Assembly (NCBI GenBank): GCA_027382625.1
Contig: JAJKFJ010020725.1
Span: 1 to 64,000 of the forward strand
Direction of reading: 5' to 3'
From: Tetmemena sp. SeJ-2015
Taxonomy: Eukaryota > Ciliophora > Spirotrichea > Sporadotrichida > Oxytrichidae
Length of the DNA: 64,000 bases
Shown piece by piece: positions 1 to 12,400 of this stretch. Within the stretch, counting starts at the first letter, position 1. Every line of letters starts with the position of its first letter. Both the position numbers and the translations under genes were made by a program. A model generated the notes under the pieces. It was given only the letters and a program-made list of their open reading frames with translations, made no database searches and had not been told where the DNA came from.

Positions 1-289
1 GGGCCTGCAACTCCTAATTTCTCATCTGCAAAGCAATTTTTCAAATGCGAGAGTATAGTGCGCGCTGGCACTCTCAACATTTTTGCGATGGAGTTGATTT
101 TGAGAACTGGCTATACTACTGATAAGGTGACTACATCCATCCCTTTAGAGTCAAAATGAAACTGGATAGGAAGGATATGTAGTTATTTTTGAGTAATTTC
201 GCGTTTGACTCGCATGATATAAGTATTAATAAAAAATTAATTATACACACTTTTTTCATTTTTCTTATCATATTAGGGGGTTTTTGATT
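1..289 (+). repeat. Dispersed repeat, copy 1 (left end cut by window)
   Basis: The block matches 22,690-22,976 and 28,450-28,741 closely, including the stretch around GAGTATAGTG, the GATGGAGTTGAT core and the AT-rich end that reads roughly TTAATTATACACA then TTATCATATTA. It stops just before the first codons of a Thr-rich protein. In the fuller copies the repeat is about 550-610 bp, so the window edge removes its left half. No protein-coding pattern was found. It is probably a mobile or eliminated element; see the piece inside the EF-Tu copy 1 IES. Confidence 0.8.
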
Positions 290-290
290 A

Positions 291-3200
291 GCTCCTACAA
301 CCACTACACTCGCTCCCACATCGACAACTCAGGCTCCCACAACAACTCGAGCATCCACGACTACTCAAAGCTCGACAACTCAAGCCACCACTACCAGAAC
401 CACGTCAACAACTACCCCTGCGCCAACTACTACGATGCTTCCTACAACTACCACGCCTAAGCCAAGAATATCAGCTCGCCAGCCCAGTACAACTCCACCC
501 TTAAATAAATTAGCTGCTTGCAAAGCCATGGCTGACGCTATGGATACTACTGATAAAAGTAGCAAATAAGTCAACCTTTTCAGATCACTGTAAACTAAGA
601 GAGTTACTTGTTCTGGTATGACTCAATGCAATGGACTCTACAGAATGTAAGGAAGCGGCTGCGAGTGGAACAGAAAGTTCAAAATATTTTGCTATCAGGA
701 AGGGAAATAAGTATACGTGCGAGTGCAAACCAACTCCCTACCAGATCACTGCTTCTCTGAAACGTCATCAGTAGCGGTTATTGAAAATGAAATTGATTTC
801 ACTGTAAGGTTCGACGTGCCTCCTTCTGAGTTGAGGAACATACTATATACTGGGCCGTATATGAGCAAATATTTGTGCAGCAGCGCATGGGCGTCAGATA
901 AATTTTTGAGCACCACTTAAAATGGACCAGCAATAGAACTCTCTGTTTAATCAGGAATACAGCAAAACTTGGTGGGAGTGCTCTCTAACGGCAAAAATTT
1001 TTCAATTAAATATTGCTTAAAAGTTTAAAATATTGAGAATTGTTAAAATTAAATAGAAGCTCTTATTATTTAAGACATAAAAGGGGATTTCATCATGCAT
1101 GAGCTTAAATTAAAACTTAATGCAATTATAGAAACAACCATTTATTTGAAATTTCAGAGTCTGGCTAAAGAATCATAGGATTGGAAGTGAACAAATCTTT
1201 AGCATGTAGGAGAAATATCAAATGAAAAATTGCGTGGTATTGGCATCCCTCGTTAGCAATCTCTTTTAATTCTCTAATTCTTTAACAAAAGCCCCAAGCT
1301 AACAATCTCCTTGGGGGGGGGGCCTTTCCTCGACAGTAAAATTTCATAATAAAAAAAAGTAAGAATAAAATATGTGTATAGGACAATTTTTATCCTAAAT
1401 TTGATTCTTCCAATTATAGAGGCCTATTCGAACATCTAAGGCCTCAAATTTTAATCCTAATTCAGTCAGTTAGAGGTCAGCTGGCACCTAAATAAAATCT
1501 ATATTTTTAGTAATTTTTTCGCTATTGTAAAATAAATTTAATGCGTTATTATTGAAATAGTCCAATATTTTTATTTAACCAAAATTTAATTCATGATAAA
1601 TGGGCTAATCCTACAATTTTCCAGCTTTACTTCTTTCAGCTTATAGCTGAAGCATATTTGCTAAATAAAGATATTGGACTATTTCAATAATAACGCATTA
1701 AATTTATTTTACAATAGTGAAAAATTAGCATAAAATACAGATTTTATTTAGGTGCAGCTGGCCTCTAACTTACTGATTTAGGATTGAAATTTGAAGCCTT
1801 AGATGTTCCAATACACCTCTATAACTGGAAGAATCTGATTTAGGAGCGAAAATTACCCTATAAACATATTTTTTCCTTAACTTTTTTATTATAAAATTTT
1901 ACTGTCGAGAAAAGGCCCCCCCCATCTCCTTATAAAAATTTGTTTAAAACAAGTGGAAAAAAGAAAGCTAATTGAAAGATTAAAAAGACTTTAAATTGCT
2001 TGGAATAATGTCTTCAGATCAAATGTTTTTAAAGTGTTTCTTTCAAAAAATAGTCTCTTTAAAATAAATCTTAATCTAACCCAAACAGAGAAAATACATA
2101 TATCTTCATATTTCTGGATGTTCTGGAAATTCATATCACAGGATTAATCTTTGTGCTATTTTATAAAAAAAGAGGAAGTATTTATCAAGTTATGGGAGTA
2201 TCAAAACCAGATTTATAATGTAGTACCGCTTCTTACCATTCAATTGCTAATCCACCTCTTATTTCAATATTTTGTACAATTGTTGAGATAATAATAGCAT
2301 AAACATACAGTAGGAATTAATTTAAAAGAGGGACTTAATTTCATCAAATAAATATGTTGAATCAAAAAAATAAGATAGCTAAATTTGTGTGAAATTAAAG
2401 AAGAAAATGTTCTCCTGCTAAGTAGAATTTAATAATGCTTAAGTTAAATAAATTTTAATGCTTGATTTAGTTAGTTTTTTATTTTATTTAGAAACCTATT
2501 TAAACCTATTTTTAATTATTAAACGGTGTGCCTTTGTTTTCTGGATATTCTCAATCCATACCCTATGACGCACTGATCTCCTCTTCAACCGAAATGGCAG
2601 GAGCTACTCCCCTAGATAATTGCCTAGGTAGTTTCACTCAATATGGCTAATATAAGTACCACAGCTTCTCTCCTTGTGTAGGCCCCTCTGATTTCAAGAG
2701 CTCTCTTAAGACACCTGCGCTTTGCAATTCAGATACTTCTTGTAAGAAGAACGCTCTAACATACGCCTTCTCAAAAATTGAAGATGACACTATGTTTGAA
2801 CTTAAAGTGGTCGGCATCGCTAAAGACGGCCATAAGATCCTTGGTCCCTACAAATAAGATGGCACCCTCTGGCAGCCTTGCGATGTTGATGTTTGCAATG
2901 GAGTAATTATCAGCGGAAGCTACTATGGACCAGAATCTAATTTTTAGTGAATTAGCTTTTTAAGGATGCATAATCCCTCGTTTTTCCATAAAATTAGTAT
3001 TCCCTTATATAATCTTTTTAATGCTTTTTATTGAAACAATTTATGTTTTATCTTTATAATTTCAATAAACTTTGAATCTTATTTTATAAACCTTTTATAA
3101 ATTTTAATACAGAAATTTAAATTTTTTCTTTATTAAAAAAAAAAAAGATAGATCCCTTTAATCTTTAAAAATTGAATAAATATAATTAAATTTTGACAAA

Positions 3201-3658
3201 TAATTGAAATAGTTTGAATTTTTCCAAAATCTCTCATCTTGTAAATTAGCCGTAAAAAATATTTTCTCCTCAGTCGCAGGTTAAAAACTATTTTTTACAA
3301 TTTATACTCTGTAAAACTAGATTACTTAAGTTTTTATCCATTATTTAAAACATTTTTAGAACTCTTATAATAAAACCAACTCATTTGCATGATTAAAATT
3401 CTTGACTTCGTATTTAGAATAGATATCCATTCATATTATGCACTCACAGCCTTCTATCCCTACTCAATTGGGTGCTGGGGTCCAGCCGCAGCCAATTCTG
3501 CATTCTAGCTGGCTTGCACTAGCAACCCAAGAGTGTGCAATTCAAGATTGCTCAATAATATGGATTCAGAAAACGGAGAAATGTTTACTGACTCAGGAGC
3601 TATAATAATTAAAGCTCTTACTCCTTTAATTCTCTTGCTCAGCATTTTCAATTGGTGA
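291..3658 (+). CDS. YHYH-domain, Thr-rich surface protein A (germline form, interrupted)
   Basis: Coding blocks are 291-991, 2527-2926 and 3437-3658 once two pointer-flanked inserts are removed; the 5' end is not identified. The first block encodes a mucin-like Thr/Pro/Ala stretch (repeats like APTTTT), then a Cys-containing block with CNGLYRMQGSGCEWNRKFKI. The middle and last blocks form a YHYH-type domain: NGVPLFSG, GQYKYHSFSPCVG, KILGPYKQDGTLWQPCDVDV, then YYYALTAFYPYSIGCWGP. The C-terminus is a hydrophobic tail (ALTPLILLLSIFNW) ending at TGA, which looks like a GPI-attachment signal. The reading frame is intact across all junctions. TAA and TAG are read as Gln (for example FTQYGQYKY). YHYH is recognised by motif order only; a cell-surface role is inferred from the Thr-rich stalk and hydrophobic tail. 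Confidence 0.75.
987..2521 (+). other. IES, pointer AACGG, 1,535 bp, in YHYH gene A
   Basis: AACGG occurs at 987-991 and 2522-2526. Removing one copy plus the intervening DNA joins codons into GVLSNGVPLFSG without a shift. There are no GT-AG ends. The paralogue at 30,897-30,994 has the same pointer at the same codon, but its insert is only 93 bp. The insert here is AT-rich and contains the foldback element at 1,313-1,923. Confidence 0.82.
1313..1923. mobile_element. Foldback (inverted-repeat) element, about 611 bp
   Basis: The left arm (about 1313-1576) and the right arm (about 1662-1923) are reverse complements over roughly 260 bp with scattered mismatches; about 85 bp separate them. The ends are a run of G and a run of C next to CCTTTTCTCGACAGTAAAA-type sequence. 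No coding potential is seen. It looks like a non-autonomous inverted-repeat element that lies wholly inside an IES. Confidence 0.85.
2924..3433 (+). other. IES, pointer TAT, 510 bp, in YHYH gene A
   Basis: TAT is present at 2924-2926 and 3434-3436. Joining gives GSYYYALTAFYPYS in frame, as in paralogue B, which is uninterrupted here. The insert is very AT-rich, starts with GGACC and has no splice consensus. The pointer is short, so the exact edges could shift by a base or two. Confidence 0.72.
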
Positions 3659-3789
3659 GAATTAAATTCAAATTAGGTGAGAAAATCGCTTCTTTCATTA
3701 AATTTATACTAGCTTAATAACAACTTAACATTTAATTTGCAAATAATTAAATTTACTTTTGAGTCTACACTTCAGGAAGGCTTTACTTT

Positions 3790-4330
3790 TTATGAAGATT
3801 TCTGTTTCTAAAAAACAAATAAATGAAGAGTTTTAAAAAGCATTTAAAACTTCTAAAGTATTCTTCGAGTAGGTATTTGATAGGGAGTTTGCTTAAATTT
3901 AAATGCTAGAAGAACACTTTTACTCAAGTTGGAACCTTAGTTAAATGATCCCCACTCTTCTGATAGTAGGGCCCACAAGGAATAAATGGTCGAAGTTAAA
4001 ATCGCGAAGGAAAAACAGGATGGAGAATCAAGGGTATGTTGCCTGGTATTTGTTTGCCGTCTCTTACGGAGATAGTATTTCAGGCTAGACCACTGGAATT
4101 ATTCTATAACATCTGAATGTGTTACCTAAAACTGTGGAGTATCCTTGAACTATCAGGAGGGCGTTGTCATTTTTCCGCCTCTAAGACTAACCAGCAAAGA
4201 CAGATGTTATTTGGCTGAGCCCAAAGTCAATGAGCTCAGAGAGGTTACTAGCGGGGGTGTTAGTTTGTTTTAGACCACTTAATTCTGCTTAAAAGATATG
4301 GCGATTCACTTCCACTCGTGACGTATTGAC
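3790..4330 (+). CDS. Possible small unidentified gene
   Basis: This stretch is clearly richer in G and C than the flanks. From ATG at 3793 a frame stays open for about 125 codons (start MKISVSKKQINEEF). A second frame across 4,090-4,320 gives a protein-like stretch with GVVIFPPLRLTSKDRCYLAE and KVNELREVTSGGVSLF before TGA. A GTATGT...TTTCAG intron of about 50 bp near 4,035-4,084 could link blocks, but I could not make one consistent model. No family is recognised. It could be a small gene or a coding segment of a gene lying elsewhere. Confidence 0.3.
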
Positions 4331-6120
4331 AAGTTCCTCCAAAATTGATTATTCTAGTTATGCATTAGCTCTATTTATATACTAAAAAGGATACTCCTTA
4401 ATTACCTTTAAATTCTTTTATGACAAAAAATGATTTCCTCATTACCTTATATTTCAAACATAGCTTCAACGCAAACTAGGTTCGATCAATAGATCAATCA
4501 CTCACAAATTTAGCAAAGATATAAATTCGATATTATTGCTGAATAATTTAATCATTATATAAATTTTACAAGCTTTAACAGCCTCCATTTTAATTTTGAT
4601 TTCTGCTGCCCAACAGTTTTAAATTTTTAATAAAGAGAATAGATTTGTTATCTGATAAGGATAAAGACAAAATTTAGTTTCAAGACCGATAAATTCATAT
4701 ATAACGACATTATAAATAAAGTTTTTCTAAGAATAACAAACATTTTATGACAGGATTAATTAAATGTAAAGGTTATGTGATAATAAATTAAGCAAAGATT
4801 ATCTCAGAAATAAATTTCAAACTAAGAAATATGAGAAGAATATTCCAGCTTATAAAGAATTTAGTTAGTTGTAATAAATGTGTAATTAATTTATTTGGCT
4901 ATACAATTGCTATTTGAAGTTATTCCTTCTTAAATTATTGAGACTTATAAAAATTATATTAGCTCAAAGAATTAACTGTTATAATTACTTGTATTATTGT
5001 TATAATTATTGAATCCATTAAAGAGTTCACTTCAATGCAATTTAAATTCTTTCCAATCTTGATTGTGAAATAATTAAGAGAGAAAAATTCAATTTTTTTT
5101 ATTATAAAAGTGTTTTAAAATAAATACGATGGAATTTAGAATAGGTGAATAAAAATATAATTCCCTTTTTTAGATTTTGAATACAATTCAATACACTGGC
5201 ATTAATTTTGAAGTATAATTTGGTTTAAATATATAGATAAATTTTAGTCTCATTTAAAAATGTATGAATTTTTGATTTAGCTTTCAAGATCTAAAAATTA
5301 AATATAGGGAATAAATAATTAGGTGATCGCGAAAACACATTTATAAATACAATTCTTAAAGTGAGAAGAAGCAAACTGATTAGTATTTACACATTTTAAA
5401 ATGAAATTTCCTGATTTAGATTTGCCACCTGAGTGAAGTACTAAAATTGTCAAGATTATTTAATCTTACATTAGATATTAGTTTAACAAAGCATTTTTTC
5501 ATTGTTTTGGAATACTGCAATTAGTCTTCTGGCAATTGATGTACCAGATAGCCACTCTCAAAATCCATTTCTTGATAATCTAATCTTAATTAAATATCAT
5601 AATTAATTATCAGCTAGTTTCTTATCTCAAGTCAATTATTTATTTTCTAAACTATTTTCTCAATCACCTAATCATATTTTCCCTATTGTATCTAAAGAAA
5701 AAATTTAAATTTTTTATAATATAACTATAATTAACAAGTAATCTTAAGAATATTTCTTTAATTATTTTCAATTATAGATAATTATTCGTTTTAGCTCCCA
5801 AGTCTTTTCTTTACTTCTTATATTGAAAGACAAATATAATTTGAATTTAAAATATACACCTACTAAACTAACTACAGACAATTTTTTTTAAAAATATAAT
5901 AAATATACTTAGTTAGTTTAGGTTTCACTAACACTTTTATATTTATCAAACAAATAGATCAATGAATGAAAAATAATTTAGCTTCTATTATATAAAGAAG
6001 CAGATCTTAAAATCCAATCTCATGAACTCTTTCGATTTAAATAAAGATATATTCATTTATTCCAAGTTCAAAATTTAATAATGCACTTTGTAAATGGCTT
6101 TATAAAATCAAGAAAATATT
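4331..6120. other. AT-rich spacer, no gene recognised
   Basis: About 1.8 kb of strongly AT-rich DNA without protein-like frames, long inverted repeats or motifs shared with other parts of the window. Long open stretches occur by chance because only TGA is a stop in this code. Confidence 0.5.
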
Positions 6121-6424
6121 TTATGATGATATTTAGTACAAATATTGAGGAATTAATAGTTTTTGTTTTAATAGATACAGACTTAAATGGAATTTTAATA
6201 GAAAAAATAGTCCGAGAAATAAGGTAACAAAAGAATCCACTTATCAATTCCTCTATACTTGATCAATTCTTAAAAGCTAAATTCCTTTATCAGAAGTCGG
6301 AAGTTGCTTAGGTGAATTGGTTGGACCAAAAACTGGGCTTTAAAAATCTAAAGACTTGCTCGTAAGTTATTAAACGCTCAATAAAGATAGAATCTATAAT
6401 CATAATTTCTGAAAATTTGTTGTT

Positions 6425-9400
6425 ATGGCGGAGTATATCTTAAAACTATTTAGAATCTTTTCAACGAGGCTATCTAGATTCAGTAGAAGAAGAAGCTGGA
6501 TCACAAAATTTTAATTATTCTCTAAAATGACTTTTACTTAAATTAAATTTTGGATTTACCCTAGAAACAAGACGCCCCAGACTCGCAAGCCATTATTCGC
6601 TAGGCCACTGTTTTCAAGGTTGGAACTGTGATGAAATCCGTCAATCCCTTCAACGAAGATAGCTTACTCAAATAATTCGTGCCACTCTTCCCTGATCTAT
6701 ATAGTGATGAGGGCTTCTCAGATCAAAGCATCTCAAAAAGCATTTATTCTTATAATCTATTTCTAAAATCAAATCTAAAATGTGAGGCTCCAGTTCAAAT
6801 GGTAAGTTCTTGAATCATGATGCTAATGAAAGATGTTTAGTGTTGACAAAGATAAAGATATCTTGAACTACAAGAACATACAGATTCAGTTCAATAATGC
6901 ATACTAGCAATTTGGGACCCAGATCTTTGATTAGTACAGCTTGGACATTTTAATTTTACAGTCATCATTTTCATACTACATAAAATTAACATTGACTTCG
7001 ATATTATGATTCCACTTATATATGCATTCACTATTTGTAATATTAATTTGAGAATAACATAACGAAGTTTTGTTGCTACCAGCTAGAGTGCAGCGAACTT
7101 GAAGACAACTGCCGCATCCTTATCTTCCTTAAGAAGCCTTGCAAAGTTTTCAAGAAGCAAATTGTCCAAATGAATTAGCAATTTTTCTCTTCCTCAAATA
7201 TTTATAGAGAGCAATAAAAAGGAAGGCCGTTTCAATAATCAAAATGGGTGGAGGTGAAGTCTATTTTCTCCTCTCAGAAAAGAGAGAACTAGCAATTTTT
7301 TAACTACTGGAACTTGAAGTAGGTGATCTTACTCGAAGGCAATCTAGAAATATCTAAGCGAAGTGGAGAGCTCTACGAGGATCTAGTTGCTCAAGAACTC
7401 ACCACAAAGCTCTAATTCATCGATATTGACAATAATGATCTCACTGAAATTTTAATCTTAATCTAAACATAATTCTATGATCTTGCCTCCAATTAAAGAG
7501 TGAAAGAGTTGGCCATTTTTGGTATGCAGCCGGAAGAAGTTCCAGAGATTTAAGGAGGTCTAGTGCAGAGGAATAGTTTGTTCTACTAAAAGCTAAATCA
7601 ACTGGTGGTGCCTATTCGGTTCTCTATTCTAACTCTAATATCTCAGAGGAAGATCAACCTTTTCTCGGATGACATATTGTACTTTCTTGATAATCTGTTG
7701 GACTTAAAAATATTAGGCGAAGATAAAAAGCCACATTTCTTCCTCCGCAGTTCTCAGGACGCGGACCTAGATTACTTTATCAAGCCGGAGAGCAACATAG
7801 CTTTTAATAATTCATATGAACTAGTAATTTTTACTACAGCTCACTACGAGGGATTGAAGATATTTCCGAATTTTTCAGCTTTGATGAATTTAATATTTAA
7901 AAACGAGGTGAGAAAGATAGTGTACATCTTGGATTAACTAGCAGAGGATCCTAACTTGAAAGGCAGGCCTTTAATCTCTAACCTGAGAAAGACTAAGTAA
8001 TTGTAAAAGACATTCGATTACATGTTGGCGAACTGCATCAAGTAAGTTGAAGACCTGAGGTTGGAAGACTTTGACGATAATGACTTGCGACAGAGAAGAG
8101 TCTATAAGACGCCTACTCTTACGATCTTCTTTCCCAACGCAAGGGATTAGACCAACAGAGTTATTAGAACTTACCGCAGATACAAGGAGTTAATTTAAAG
8201 ATAGTGATATCTTGATGTTAAGAAAGTTTTTGAGTACTTCTTTAGGCTAATTTTAGTCGACGAATAAATGAAAAAGACGCACTTTGGGAGTGAAAAACAA
8301 TCTGAGATGCTTGACTATATTAAGTAGTCCCTCAGACAAGAACTCTATGTTGGTGACTGCCCCACTAAAGTTCTCAACTACTCCAATTCTTAAAATTATT
8401 TTTTAACTCTTTTTCAAACTAATTAATATACAATATATTTTCTTAGCTGAAGAATCATTCAGTTTGGATGATATGCTCGACACAAATTCTTTCCAAATTT
8501 CTTATCCTTTCACATTTAAATCCCAGAGATCCAGTTTTAGAAAATCATCGAGAGCTTGGGCTAGTTTTCTATGAAGGAAGGAAAGCTTAAAATGTTCGCC
8601 AGAATTGGACAATCCATAAAATATTTTTAAAAAAGTCATCATCTTTGCTAAAAATCTTTTTGGTTTTTAAATTTTTCATCTTTTGTAAATGCTTCTCTAC
8701 AACGAAAGAGATCACTAATTTATCACCTGAAGACATTGAATACAACTATCCCGACATAGAAAAGCCAAGAATCTAAGATCCATAGACGCAGCTGCTCCCT
8801 GAGGAAGAAGTGCGCGAGATAATAAAGAAGAACAGCATGTACTGCTTCACAGATGGCAGTGGTTACATTTCGGAGGATCTCGCAGCAATGATCGCTGAGA
8901 AGCATAATTACTCAGAGTGCTAAATTTTGCTTATGATTTAATTGGAATTTCATTTAATATTATACTTTTATCGTTTGATTTTTGAAATTGTTAAAACCTA
9001 ATTAACTTTGAAAGAATTAACGTAATTGGAAGGGAATAATTATAATTAGGGCCATTAGGGAACTCACCCATTAGACATATAACTGTAAGTAAAAATCGCA
9101 AAAGAGATTTATAGGGCTAAAAATTTAAATATAGACATCAGTAATTATAACTTACATTACATTAAAAAATTTAGAAATGGAGGTTTTTTTCTCCATCAGA
9201 CCCCCCTGCGCCCACTCATTAAATTTCTTGTTTAATAATTCCCAGGCCCGCCCACCACCCAAAACGAGCACGACAACTACAAAAAGTCAAAAGTAAGTAT
9301 GCTTCTCTATTTAAATATATTTTAAACATCATTTCAAGAGAATTCTGGAATACTTCAAAATATAGTAGGAATTATGGCAAATGGAGTTCCAAAAATAAAA

Positions 9401-12400
9401 TTTTGGATTATTCTGAAAATCATGGGTAGAAGCAAAAATTTTGTAAAAATTTTAATACTTACTTTTGACTTTTTGTAGTTGTCGTGCTCGTTTTGGGTGG
9501 TGGGTGGGCCTGGGAATTATTAAACAAGAAATTTAATGAGTGGGCGCAGGGGGGTCTGATGGAGAAAAAAACCTCCATTTCTAAATTTTTAATGTAATGT
9601 AAGTTATAATTACTGATGTCTATATTTAAATTTTTTAGCCCTATAAATCTCTTTAGCGATTTTTACTTACAGTTATATGTCTAATGGGTGAGTTCCCTAA
9701 TGGCCCTATATATAATTATTCCCTTCCAATTACGTTAATTCTTTCAAAGTTAATTAGGTTTTAACAATTTCAAAAATCAAACGATAAAAGTATAATATTT
9801 AAGCTCTGCCTTTCAAGTGAGACTCGGAGGTGTAAAGGGTGTACTCGTTCTTAAGCCTGAACTTGAAGGGAAGAGGGTCTAAATTCGAAAGAGTCAGATG
9901 AAATTTCCCTCTTAGAGAACCAAGCTTGAAATCTTTCCTCAACTTATTTCTTTATACCATTTCTATTTTTATCATTAGATGCGCGACTTTCAGTCAGGGA
10001 TTTATGAACCGGCAAGTAATAATGCTGATGAGTGCTCTGGGTGTCCCTGACAATGTTTTCATGAACCTTCTTTAAGTCGCCTTGTCCAAGCTCAGCACAT
10101 AAAGCTTACTGCAGGACCTGTTCAAAATGCAAAGTGTTTTCCTCTAGTCTAGGCCCAAGCAGGCGAAAGACACAACAAATTTATATCCTAATATACTAGA
10201 GAATCTAAAAGAAAATAGCTAATCACAATTCCTAGAAATAAAAGATGTCTGAGTGAGTCTATCCTTTAATATATTACGTTTAATTTGAGATATCTCTTGA
10301 TTTAAATGTGGAACTCAACAGATCTAGCAATAGCAATGGCAACAGCAGCAACTCAATCCACTCTTGCAAGAGTGCACTCTGACACCATCGAAATCGTCTA
10401 GGCCACAAGTTCAAACACTGAAGGCTATCCTTTTGACTACCAGAGACTTATCTTCTCCATAATGCAATTTGAAGAATTTAGATTAGACAAATTTTGGACA
10501 CTTTTGACAATTCCTGAGTCAATTCAGATCATCTTGAAAAGCAAAATCTTCAACCTCAACAATATCAAGAACGAAAGCCAAAAAGAAAAGAGAATTCGAA
10601 ACTAAAATGGAAGCAACATTTTCAAAATAATTCTTGAAAGTGAGGATCTAGACCAAAATCTACATACCGCCTCCTTTCTCTCATTAAAAATTAATGCTAA
10701 ATATCTTTAAGCTATAAAAAATCACTTCCTTCAGCACAATTCTTTCTTGATTATAGTTTTGATCATATTCTATATCACGTATTAAATTCTTCAATATAAC
10801 AATAAAAATATCTCAATTTAAAAGACAGAAGAAAAATAGCAGCAGATTGCAAAGATGAAAGGGAATCGTTTTATGATTACTTTGGACCCAGCAAGATCTT
10901 CTGCCCTATCTTCAAGCAATTATCATTTACAAAATTAGGTCTATTATAAACCAAGATGTTAATCAAAATCGATGAGTGGCTAAAATAATATTTAGGGTGT
11001 GCAAATTAGTTGGAAATTGAAGTGGCTGAGTCAACTTTGATTTTGCATCTTGTTCGAGAGCCAATAAAAAAATTAATACCAGCTTCATTTTTTAATCTTC
11101 TCTATATGAACCTAAGCAGCAGTTATTATACATATAATCCTTGAATTCCTTATTTTTAACTTGTCTTGCATTCTCTCTCATTTTATAATAATTAAATATG
11201 AGAGAGAGAGATAGAAAGTTGAGCTACCACGCTTCCATTCCATTTAAATAAATTTTTGACAAGTTAACCTATCTTCCATAGAATCTTCGTCTATATTTGT
11301 TATTATAATTTTGAGCATATAGTAACCTAGAGCTTCTTTTAGATGAAAAAATGTAGGGAGGATGCTGAAAAAATCGAAGGAAAAATCTATTACTAGGATA
11401 GCTAAGAGTTCTCTATCTCTTTATATTTTTGATTTCATCCTTATTTATTGAAAGTGTTCAAGATATAAAACGATCCAATTCTTTCTTCGCTCTTGGAGAG
11501 CATGATCCTGGGGCAAGCAGTTAACCTGAAGAAGAAGGCCAGAATAAAGGTGAAAGAGTGCGCGACTCTCATAGGATGCATTGATGAGACTGGCACCCTT
11601 GAGGAAAACGAGGTCTATGTCAAAATCTCTTAAATTCTAATTTCAGTTGAGAATTATGATTATTTGAAATCAATCGAGGTAGCTATGAGCAAGATCAGAC
11701 TTAGACCTAGGCTCAAGCAGAAATAGAACAAGAAGCAAATATTTTCGAAGAGAAGACAAATATTGATCAGCTTTACAAAGTAGTGGATGAATTGATTGAG
11801 GGAGAAGTAATAGTAACTAATAGGATATGATCAAAGATAATTAGGGTGATTGCTATTAAATTCAAAAATTAAGAAAATGCTATGAAGATAGAGTTAGTTC
11901 ACGCCTATTCCAACACAGTTTGTTTTTTGTAATAATTTTGGAAATCTTTAGTTTTAAAAATTTAGAGCTGCTCGTGGTATTGATAATAAGAGTCTAAGTG
12001 TTTGTGAAACTCAATGTAAAAATTTAATTATTATACCTAGCTATAGAAGGGTTTTGGCTTTTAATTATAATATTGGCTTGACTTTGATTAAAATCTCGCT
12101 GATTTTTATAATTAATTGACTCTATGATTACCTACTATTACTTTCCAATTTTCAAATGGCTAGTCAGCGAAATATTTCAAAGCTTGATTCATTTACTCAA
12201 CTTCCGCTATTACCTTCTATTTGATTCTATAAGAATCCTTGCTCCCACCCGGGAGATATAAGAAAGCTGATTGCAATCGGAAAGTCTCATTAAGACTTTG
12301 ACAAGCTGTAGCACCTTTCAAATGTGATAGTCTTTTCGAGCAAGGGAGTGAGGCCAACTCAGCACAAGATGTCTGGAGGAGACCTTGACGGCGATGTTTA

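Noticed and set aside
380..574. Minus-strand Val/Gly-rich open frame
   Set aside because: It is the complement of the Thr-codon-rich stalk of YHYH gene A.
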